Under the pieces are notes generated by a model that saw only the letters and a program-made list of their open reading frames with translations, was not told the DNA's origin and ran no database searches. 64,000 bases of DNA from Butyrivibrio sp. MC2021 (GTDB lineage: Bacteria; Bacillota; Clostridia; Lachnospirales; Lachnospiraceae), in contig NZ_JHXX01000006.1 of NCBI RefSeq assembly GCF_000621605.1, positions 124,001-188,000 on the forward strand, in the 5' to 3' direction. Positions 28,853 through 35,530 of this stretch are shown here, in pieces; the stretch's first letter is position 1; the number at the start of each line of letters is the position of its first letter. The translations under genes were made by a program, and so were the position numbers.

Positions 28853-29968
28853 AATAATGTCGTATTTCCGTGCATTTTTGAGGACAAGGGTATCTATTAC
28901 CGCAAGAGCGGCAAGGCGGAAGTTGCAGTATGCGGAATAAACAAGGACAAGAAGAGCACAAGTATAACTATTCCTGCAACTGTTAAGAAGGACGGAGTAA
29001 CCTATAAGGTAACAAGAATTGATGCCAATACATTCCATGATTGTGACGATCTTATATCCGTAACCATCGGAAAGAATGTCACCACCATCAGAAGCGAAGC
29101 ATTTGCAGAATGTAACAGCCTTGCAAAGGTTAAATTCGGCGCAAATGTTCAGGAGATCGGTGATGAAGCATTTAAGGGATGTACAGCCCTTAAGGATCTG
29201 AAGCTCCCGTCCAAGCTTGAAAAGATCGGCGCCCAGGCATTTATGAACTGTATCAGAATCACTTCCGTAGCATTGCCTTCAAAGGTAAGCTATGTGGGCG
29301 ATAAAGCATTCTTTGGATGCACAGGACTTAAGAAGGTAACAATAAACACTGAGGTACTGACCACCGACAACTTCGGAGCAGATGTCTTCGGCGGATGTAC
29401 AGCACTTAACAAGGTTACTATTGCAGGCGAAGCTGTTAAGATAGGAGAAGATGCTTTTGCCCAGGTACCTGATAAGGCTAAATTCAAGATAACAACCAAG
29501 AACAAGGCAGCAAAAGATGAGATCATCAGAAATCTGCTTCTGTATATCGATACCTTTACAGATGCCAAGAATAATGTATATATCCTTATTACTGATGAAA
29601 CCTTTGAAGCATATCTTACCGGAACCAATGATGCAGCAGCTAAATCCATCAAAGTTCCTGACGCAGTAACTTACAGAGGTCTTGCAATTCCTGTTATAGG
29701 CATCCAGGAAAGTGCATTTAAGGACAACACCGCTATAACCACTGTAACTATTGGCAAGAATGTTAGGACAATAGACAATCAGGCCTTTGAAGGCTGTAGC
29801 AACTTAAAGACTGTTACCATCAAGTCCAAGAACCTTATCCTCATCGGATACAAAGCGTTCTACGGCAACAGCCCCGCTGCCACCTACAAGATCTCAGACA
29901 AAACCAAGCTCGCCGCCTACAAACAGCTCCTCATCGACGCAGGCGTCGAAGCAGCAAAAATCAAGTAA
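28853..29968 (+). pseudogene. 5'-truncated BspA-like leucine-rich-repeat gene remnant
   Basis: The reading frame is open from 28853, just after an in-frame TAG at 28850, to TAA at 29968, but the first in-frame ATG is 29243, in the middle of a repeat. The upstream open part encodes good BspA-type sequence (DKGIYYRKSGKAEVAV, then SITIPATVKKDGVTYKVTRI and IGKNVTTIRSEAFAEC). No signal peptide, start codon or ribosome site is found. This looks like the C-terminal end of a larger LRR_5 surface protein whose 5' part was lost. It could still be expressed from 29243 as a 241-residue cytosolic fragment, which I consider unlikely. Confidence 0.7.
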
Positions 29969-29982
29969 TTCATAGCATAATT

Positions 29983-30015
29983 AATCCCCAGGCTCTTCCG
30001 AGTCTGGGGATTTTT
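29983..30015. terminator. Bidirectional terminator after the LRR remnant
   Basis: AATCCCCAGGCTC pairs with GAGTCTGGGGATT (loop TTCC), followed by TTT. It also faces the convergent ArsR-type gene. Confidence 0.88.
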
Positions 30016-30039
30016 ATGTCCGGGTCAATGTGGGACATT

Positions 30040-31173
30040 TTACTCTTTCAAAAGTTCTTTCTTCACATATTCCACCAACGCCCTGATCATCTCCGGATTC
30101 GCCCTATAATATATCTTCGTATCCACCTTCTCCAGCGTCAGCAGCTTCTGCTCCAGCAGCGCCGACGTATGATGAGATATCGTCGCCGTCGTCAGCCCCA
30201 GCATATTCGCCAGCTGCGCCCCATAGGCCGCCTTCTCCACCGTGGCCGACAAAATCTGAAACTTACTCTTATCAGCCAGCAGCTTAAGCATCATCAGCAC
30301 CTTGTCCTCATTGAGGCTGTTCTGATTCTTCAAAAGATCCCCGATCCTTATGGAGTCGTTATAAACCGCTCCGATATTCACCACCGCCCTGGCAGCAGGC
30401 TCTCCCTCAAAGAAAAATCCCATAGCCGCGCTCTTTATGTAAGAGATATAAACATCACATTCCTCAAAATTATTCCCATATTCCTGGTCCAGGAACAGCT
30501 CCTTCATGATATAAGCCGCCATTGTGGAGCCCCCAAGAACTCCCTCAAAGTACGCAGCCACCTTTTTACCCTTGGCAAGGAGCTTTTTCTCATACTTCTT
30601 TATCACCCCGGCAGCCCGCTCCATCAGCCCCGCGAACTTCTCGCAGTACTCCCTGTGGTGTATAAACATCTTCTGAAGCCTTAACTTCTCCGCATCCGAC
30701 AGCTCTTTTTGCTGTATAAGATCAAAGACCTCCAGGGCAGTGACCGCCCCCTCGGCTCCCTGACCGATTCTCCTGGTGCCAAAGACCATAACCTCATAGT
30801 AGAACTGCCTCGTATACTCCTCCTCGGAAAGCCCCTTAAGCTCATCATAATAATCCGCCACAGACCTCTCTCTCAGGGCATTGTTACCAGCCAGCATCAG
30901 CACATTGGCGAAGGTCTCAACCTTTTCTCCAATCTTTTGCATACCGCAGAAAAAGCGGATATCTTCCATATCCTTGGAAAATTCTACCCGGGCTTCATCC
31001 TCGATCTCCTGCAGCATCGTCACATACTCTTTTGCCTCAGCATCAGGAGTTATGCCGTACTCAGCGGCGATACTGTTCATGAAATTAATCTCAAACCCCG
31101 CGGGCTGAGCCACCATATTGAGAAGTGTGATACTCTCCGGAACATAATTTACTTCCAAATGAAACTGATTCAT
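30040..31173 (-). CDS. ArsR-type transcriptional regulator with large N-terminal domain
   Basis: 377 residues; ATG 31173 is preceded by GGAGG. The C-terminal ~90 residues form a winged helix of the ArsR type (ILSATVEKAAYGAQLANMLG, then LTTATISHHTSALLEQKLL). The first ~280 residues are mostly helical and acidic and match no domain I recognise; they probably sense or dimerise. Two 16-bp palindromes precede the gene, with the same spacing as two before the flavoprotein gene at 33.7 kb, so the protein probably controls both itself and that gene. A secreted-protein gene is divergent. Confidence 0.8.
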   Translation of the reverse strand: MNQFHLEVNYVPESITLLNMVAQPAGFEINFMNSIAAEYGITPDAEAKEYVTMLQEIEDEARVEFSKDMEDIRFFCGMQKIGEKVETFANVLMLAGNNALRERSVADYYDELKGLSEEEYTRQFYYEVMVFGTRRIGQGAEGAVTALEVFDLIQQKELSDAEKLRLQKMFIHHREYCEKFAGLMERAAGVIKKYEKKLLAKGKKVAAYFEGVLGGSTMAAYIMKELFLDQEYGNNFEECDVYISYIKSAAMGFFFEGEPAARAVVNIGAVYNDSIRIGDLLKNQNSLNEDKVLMMLKLLADKSKFQILSATVEKAAYGAQLANMLGLTTATISHHTSALLEQKLLTLEKVDTKIYYRANPEMIRALVEYVKKELLKE

Positions 31174-31194
31174 ACTGCCTCCATAGACTATGAA

Positions 31195-31210
31195 TTAGAT
31201 AGATGTCTAA
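31195..31210. promoter_or_regulatory. Operator palindrome, proximal site of the ArsR-type gene
   Basis: TTAGATAGATGTCTAA, an imperfect 16-bp palindrome 21 bp upstream of the regulator's start codon. Its centre is exactly 72 bp from the distal site. The same motif pair occurs before the flavoprotein gene. Confidence 0.75.
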
Positions 31211-31266
31211 TAATTGTTCGATGATTATAACGTAACATATCATTTGATGATTTTCAAATATAAACA

Positions 31267-31282
31267 TTAGATTTTTATCTAA
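31267..31282. promoter_or_regulatory. Operator palindrome, distal site of the ArsR-type gene
   Basis: TTAGATTTTTATCTAA, centred 72 bp upstream of the proximal site. Read on the minus strand it is TTAGATAAAAATCTAA, identical to the distal site before the flavoprotein gene. It also lies about 87 bp before the divergent secreted-protein gene and could influence it. Confidence 0.78.
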
Positions 31283-31368
31283 TATTCTATAGATTTTCTT
31301 TGGAATTTCTTTTCCGAGTCTTAACATTAGGTTTACTTGGTATTAACAATTCGCTGATAGAATATGGT

Positions 31369-32325
31369 ATGAAGAATTTTAAGAGATTTGTAAAAAATAG
31401 AATAACCCCGGTTACTGTGCTGGTTTGCAGTGCTTTTTGCCTGCTTTTTACCCCCGTTACAGCCTATGCTGCGGACCATTGGATGGAGCCCTACGAACAG
31501 TTTGAAGTTGATAATATCTTTGATCTTATGCCCAGGCTCAAGGAGGTCGGGATTATTGAGATGAGCCTTACGCCCACAGTTTATAACAAGCGTGGGACCG
31601 TTGTGGAGCTTTCCAAGTTTGACCCGATCTTTATAGCCTTGAGCAACGGAGCCAATGTTAAGTATCTCATGAGGATTGATGACAGTAGCAGCTCAAAAGA
31701 TACTTTTACCTATTATGACCTGACCCTGACCTTCATCGGAGACAGAACCAGGGATGCCATGTTCAGGGTATCCTCCCGGTGGGTGCAGCGAAGGGCAGCA
31801 GATGGCAGCTTTGTCAGCAAGGGCACCGCTGAGGACTGCGAGATATTTGTTAAGTCCGGCAGCACCGGCATTCTCCACGACAGGAAATGTATAAAGATAG
31901 ACTGCGGAGTGCCCTATACCCTGGAGCTTAACCCTGATTATGTCTGCATAAGTGAGAGCGATTATAATGATACTTTCGGGGATATCGAAGGAACCTATGA
32001 CCTTTCCCTTAAGAACAGTTTAGGAAGAAAAGTCAGCGATATAACCCTTTCCATGAAAAAGTCCGGGAAGAGCTGGATAGCCACCATCACAGGAGATGAC
32101 GGCATTGTTTCCGCATCCCACAGGGTAAAAGGCACTTTTTCCAATGAAAGTGGTGCTTTCTATGGACAGGCTGCCGACGGCACCGCCATTTACTTTACCA
32201 TGGATATGAAAGGGCAGCCCGAGATCAAATCCGGCACCTGGACCCTCCGGGACTCCGCCAGAAACACCCTTGAATCCTGGTCCTTCGGCCCCAACTACGA
32301 GCTTGTGGTGACAGCCAACCAATGA
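31369..32325 (+). CDS. Secreted protein of unknown function
   Basis: 318 residues from ATG 31369 (MKNFKRFVKNRITPVTVLVC). The signal peptide ends near TAYA-A at residue 35. The mature protein is beta-rich without a recognised domain. Its C-terminal third alternates charged and aromatic residues (GTWTLRDSARNTLESW). There is no clear ribosome site, and a possible -10 (TAGAAT, 31358-31363) lies so close that the transcript could be leaderless; this is tentative. An upstream in-frame start at 31300 would add residues before the signal peptide and is less likely. Its stop lies 14 bp from the convergent rsgA stop. Confidence 0.65.
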   Translation: MKNFKRFVKNRITPVTVLVCSAFCLLFTPVTAYAADHWMEPYEQFEVDNIFDLMPRLKEVGIIEMSLTPTVYNKRGTVVELSKFDPIFIALSNGANVKYLMRIDDSSSSKDTFTYYDLTLTFIGDRTRDAMFRVSSRWVQRRAADGSFVSKGTAEDCEIFVKSGSTGILHDRKCIKIDCGVPYTLELNPDYVCISESDYNDTFGDIEGTYDLSLKNSLGRKVSDITLSMKKSGKSWIATITGDDGIVSASHRVKGTFSNESGAFYGQAADGTAIYFTMDMKGQPEIKSGTWTLRDSARNTLESWSFGPNYELVVTANQ

Positions 32326-32339
32326 ACTATATTCATCCA

Positions 32340-33311
32340 TCACCAGACATTGTTGCTATCCTTAAACTTCTTGGAGGCCTTTGCCCATTTGGAGATCACT
32401 TTTTTCTTGGCGTAGTTTCTTTGGTTCTCCTGTCCTAAGGACTTGTAGAGCATGTACCTGTCAGGATCAAGCTCCCCGCTTTCGATAGCAGCCTTAATAG
32501 CACATCCGGGCTCAGTCTCATGCTTGCAGTCACTGAACCTGCACTGACTTTCCAGCTCCAGGATATCAGAAAATGTGTTATCCAGCCCCTCCTCAACCTG
32601 AGCCATTCCCAGCTCTCTCATGCCGGGAGTGTCTATGATAGCAACACCGTTATCCAGCGTGATCAGCTGTCTATGGGTGGTGGTGTGTCTTCCTGTGGAA
32701 TCATAGGACCTTATCTCTGAAGTCTTCATTATCTCTTTTCCGCAAATAGCATTCAAAAGCGTTGACTTCCCTGCACCGGAGGAGCCCATGAAGCAGATAG
32801 TCGTTCCGGGGGTCAGATACTCATCAAGCTCCTCAAGGCCAATCTCATATTTAGCAGAGATGGCATGGACCCTGATCTTATCTGAAATTGATTCCACTTC
32901 ACTTATATACCTTCCTGCGTTATTGCAAAGGTCAGACTTGGTGAGAACCACCACAGGCGTGGAGCCCCCCTGCAGCACAACGCTGGCATACCTTGCGATT
33001 CGGTTGTAGCTGTAGTCTTCATTCAATGATGTGACAATAAAGGTGTAGTCCACATTTGCCACCATATACTGCATAGTGGCAGTCTTGGCCTGATCCGGCC
33101 TGGTCAAAAAGCTCTTTCTCTCGCATACAGACCGGATCATTGAATCCCCCATGGGGTTGTAGGCAAATTCAACATAGTCACCCACCACCGGCAGCTTATC
33201 GGCACTTTCATTGTAAAAAGAGCCCTTGAGCTTAGCCGGAATTTCTTTTTCCATAAATCTGATTGTATAGCTGTTTTTCTGAATCTCTGTAATTCTTCCA
33301 ATATTATTCAT
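32340..33311 (-). CDS. rsgA: Ribosome small-subunit biogenesis GTPase RsgA
   Basis: 323 residues. The circularly permuted GTPase order is visible: an OB-fold (about 1-70), G4 VLTKSD, then the P-loop GSSGAGKSTLLN, switch region GRHTTTHRQL, and DTPGMRELG. The C-terminal zinc-binding segment reads CRFSDCKHETEPGC. RsgA checks and matures the 30S decoding site late in assembly. ATG 33311 follows ACGGAG. A short predicted gene with its own promoter and terminator lies upstream on the same strand. Confidence 0.95.
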   Translation of the reverse strand: MNNIGRITEIQKNSYTIRFMEKEIPAKLKGSFYNESADKLPVVGDYVEFAYNPMGDSMIRSVCERKSFLTRPDQAKTATMQYMVANVDYTFIVTSLNEDYSYNRIARYASVVLQGGSTPVVVLTKSDLCNNAGRYISEVESISDKIRVHAISAKYEIGLEELDEYLTPGTTICFMGSSGAGKSTLLNAICGKEIMKTSEIRSYDSTGRHTTTHRQLITLDNGVAIIDTPGMRELGMAQVEEGLDNTFSDILELESQCRFSDCKHETEPGCAIKAAIESGELDPDRYMLYKSLGQENQRNYAKKKVISKWAKASKKFKDSNNVW

Positions 33312-33370
33312 TTTTTTTCTCCGTTAATTTGTAGTGTTTTCATAGTGTTTTTTCCCTAAAAAAGGGCATA

Positions 33371-33398
33371 AAAATACCGTGACAAAACAAGCCACGGT
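33371..33398 (-). terminator. Terminator-like hairpin upstream of rsgA
   Basis: On the minus strand ACCGTGGC pairs with GTCACGGT (6 outer pairs perfect), followed by ATTTTT. It lies between a 21-codon open frame and rsgA, so it either ends a short transcript or attenuates rsgA. Confidence 0.6.
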
Positions 33399-33434
33399 TC
33401 AAATGCTAATATAGAATAGAACTAGTCTAATATA

Positions 33435-33500
33435 TCAAAATGGGCATACCGAGGCCATCATTCCATATTCAGTTACAATCTCTATTCTCATTGCACTCAT
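33435..33500 (-). CDS. Possible 21-residue small protein or leader peptide upstream of rsgA
   Basis: Reads MSAMRIEIVTEYGMMASVCPF then TGA. Two GAGG ribosome-site candidates lie 11-20 bases upstream of ATG 33500. A promoter-like sequence is placed about 39 bp before the start and a terminator-like hairpin follows 37 bp after the stop, so the unit has the shape of an independent short transcript. The peptide has no recognised family. It could be a leader that tunes rsgA, a small functional peptide, or chance. Confidence 0.35.
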   Translation of the reverse strand: MSAMRIEIVTEYGMMASVCPF

Positions 33501-33545
33501 TATTATGATTACCTCGCTTTCCTCGTTATTTTTGTTTCTTAATTG

Positions 33546-33574
33546 AGTGTAGCACTGATACCATACACCGTCAA
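33546..33574 (-). promoter_or_regulatory. Promoter-like sequence for the small ORF and rsgA
   Basis: On the minus strand TTGACG (33574-33569), a 17-bp spacer and TACACT (33551-33546); transcription would start near 33539. Confidence 0.55.
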
Positions 33575-33606
33575 CATCCCCTTTTTCACAGGCATTTTAT
33601 ATTATG

Positions 33607-33622
33607 TTAGATAAAAATCTAA
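33607..33622. promoter_or_regulatory. Operator palindrome, distal site of the flavoprotein gene
   Basis: TTAGATAAAAATCTAA, identical to the distal operator of the ArsR-type gene in the same orientation relative to transcription. Confidence 0.78.
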
Positions 33623-33678
33623 TATTTATATTTGGCAACCATCAAACAATATGATATTTTATATTCATCAATCAAATA

Positions 33679-33694
33679 TTAGATAAACATCTAG
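33679..33694. promoter_or_regulatory. Operator palindrome, proximal site of the flavoprotein gene
   Basis: TTAGATAAACATCTAG, 15 bp before the start codon and centred exactly 72 bp from the distal site. The 56 bp between the sites are about three-quarters identical to the matching stretch before the ArsR-type gene by hand alignment. Confidence 0.75.
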
Positions 33695-33709
33695 CGCATG
33701 GAGGGACCT

Positions 33710-34873
33710 ATGAATCTTATTATTCACGACTTAAATGAAAAAGAATGGGCAAAGATAGCTTCAGATTATGAAGGCTGGAAAGTGATTTCAGACAAGGGAG
33801 ACATCTCCCCCTGCGCAGGATGCTTTGGATGCTGGCTCAAGACTCCGGGCCAGTGCGTTATCAAGGATGGCTATGACAAGATGGGACAGCTCATCCACAG
33901 CGCCGATGAGGTTGTTGTCATCAGCAGATATACCTACGGCGGATTCAGCAGCTTTGTAAAAAATGTTCTGGACAGGAGCATCGGATATATTCTTCCCTTT
34001 TTCAGACTGGTTAAGGGCGAGATGCACCACCAGCCCAGATTCCACGAGAAGAAGCCCTTCAGATTTATCTTCAGAGGCGAGAACCTCACTGAAGAGGACA
34101 AGGAGAAGGCAAAAAAGTACGTGAAGGCTGTCTGCATCAACTTCAACGGACGTATCAAGGATATACAGTTCTGGGAGACTGAGGCTGAGACCGGAGAGGC
34201 CGCTGAAGTTTCCAAGGAGCAGGAAGTTAAGACCGAGACTCTCTTCTTAAACTGCAGCCTCCGCGGAGATGAATCCCGCTCCAGGAAGTTCCTGGACATC
34301 ATTGCAGACAATACCGAGGGTGAGAAGCTTCAGCTCAACGTTACTCCTTATCTTAAAAAGATGGATGAGCTCAGAGACGAAGTTTTTTCCGCTAAAAAAG
34401 TGGTTCTCGGAATGCCCCTCTATGTTGATGGAATTCCTTCAACAGCCCTTAAGCTCATGGAGCTTCTGGAAAAAGAATGTGCCGCCGGCAGCGCTGTTTC
34501 AAGGGATAAGAAGATCTATGTTGTTGCAAACATGGGATTTTTCGAGAGCGAGCAGATAGGCAACCTTCTCAGCATGGTAAAGACCTGGTGTGAGAAATGC
34601 GGCTTTACCTACTGCGGTGGTATCGCCATCGGCGCCGGCGGAATGATGGGCAACGTGATCAAATACGGTCACCACGGCCCCGGCAAATTTGTATATGAAG
34701 AGCTCCTTCGCGCCGCAGAAGCCATCAATGCTTCCGGCGTGATCGGGGACATTTACACCAAGTCCTACAAATTCCCCCGCATCGGATACATCATGTACGG
34801 CAACAAGGGCTTCTTAATGAAGGCCAAAGAGAACGGCCTCCGCAAAAGGGATCTTTATAAGAAGACTTGCTAA
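33710..34873 (+). CDS. Double flavodoxin-like protein, NAD(P)H-FMN-reductase/iron-sulfur-flavoprotein type
   Basis: 387 residues; ATG 33710 has GGAGGG 4 bases upstream, while ATG 33698 overlaps that site. The first half (1-150) contains SPCAGCFGCWLKTPGQC, a compact cysteine motif like those of iron-sulfur flavoproteins and NADPH-dependent FMN reductases, followed by VVVISRYTYGGFSSFVKNVLDR. The second half (about 175-360) is another flavodoxin fold (TLFLNCSLRGDESRS, VVLGMPLYVDGIPSTALKLM). It is therefore a tandem fusion of two flavin-binding folds. Paired palindromes shared with the ArsR-type gene suggest control by that regulator, perhaps in response to a redox-active compound. Confidence 0.8.
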   Translation: MNLIIHDLNEKEWAKIASDYEGWKVISDKGDISPCAGCFGCWLKTPGQCVIKDGYDKMGQLIHSADEVVVISRYTYGGFSSFVKNVLDRSIGYILPFFRLVKGEMHHQPRFHEKKPFRFIFRGENLTEEDKEKAKKYVKAVCINFNGRIKDIQFWETEAETGEAAEVSKEQEVKTETLFLNCSLRGDESRSRKFLDIIADNTEGEKLQLNVTPYLKKMDELRDEVFSAKKVVLGMPLYVDGIPSTALKLMELLEKECAAGSAVSRDKKIYVVANMGFFESEQIGNLLSMVKTWCEKCGFTYCGGIAIGAGGMMGNVIKYGHHGPGKFVYEELLRAAEAINASGVIGDIYTKSYKFPRIGYIMYGNKGFLMKAKENGLRKRDLYKKTC

Positions 34874-34880
34874 TAACGAA

Positions 34881-34908
34881 AAGAGAGTGGTCTGCGGACT
34901 ACTCTCTT
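34881..34908. terminator. Hairpin terminator between convergent genes
   Basis: AAGAGAGTGGTC pairs with GACTACTCTCTT (one G-T pair, loop TGCG). T runs are short on both sides. Confidence 0.7.
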
Positions 34909-34922
34909 ATTAATCTCAGTAT

Positions 34923-35423
34923 TTATTTCTCTTTCATATAAAACTTAATTAACGGAGACACTGACAGTTTGCTGAAGAAACCATTAGCGTCATAGACGTT
35001 GTGATCCGACTTATAAATGACGATCAATCTTATAGATAAGCATATAAACGCAAGTCCAAATAATACATAAGATCTGATCCAGGTTGCCGCACCTACGCGG
35101 GGGAGTGCAGAATCTATATCGCCCTTGTAGTAAAGCACAATGGAATCACCATCATGCTCAGCGCCCATTCCTGTTATGTCGAAGGAATGATAGTGGTTAT
35201 CCTCATCCATATAATTAGCATGTTCAAAGTCCTTGCCTCTGGTGTATTCTGCGACAACAGTTGTAGCCCCTTTGATACTTCTGTACTCAGAATACTGCAT
35301 TCCAACAGTATAAATCAGGATAAGAAGGCAAAATGCCCACAGAAACCAACATATTGTGGTTGCGTAACCCCTTGCATATTTCCTTGCTTCCTTTTCTGAA
35401 TGTACCTCCCGATATCTACCCAT
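34923..35423 (-). CDS. Two-helix membrane protein, DUF3592-like
   Basis: 166 residues from ATG 35423, chosen for AGAGGT 10 bases upstream. A membrane helix at about 24-44 is followed by an external beta-rich domain of about 70 residues and a second helix at about 117-139. The segment GDSIVLYYKGDIDSALP resembles the conserved end of DUF3592 domains. No catalytic residues are evident. It is probably a single gene; the adjacent minus-strand MATE fusion gene ends 57 bp upstream. Confidence 0.6.
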   Translation of the reverse strand: MGRYREVHSEKEARKYARGYATTICWFLWAFCLLILIYTVGMQYSEYRSIKGATTVVAEYTRGKDFEHANYMDEDNHYHSFDITGMGAEHDGDSIVLYYKGDIDSALPRVGAATWIRSYVLFGLAFICLSIRLIVIYKSDHNVYDANGFFSKLSVSPLIKFYMKEK

Positions 35424-35530
35424 TTTTGTATACCTCTTTTCTCTTACTTTGCTTAAAATTATATTTTTAAGCACTCCATCTTATCATAAGGGTTTCAAAA
35501 TGGGAATGAAAAATATTGCGACTTTATAGT

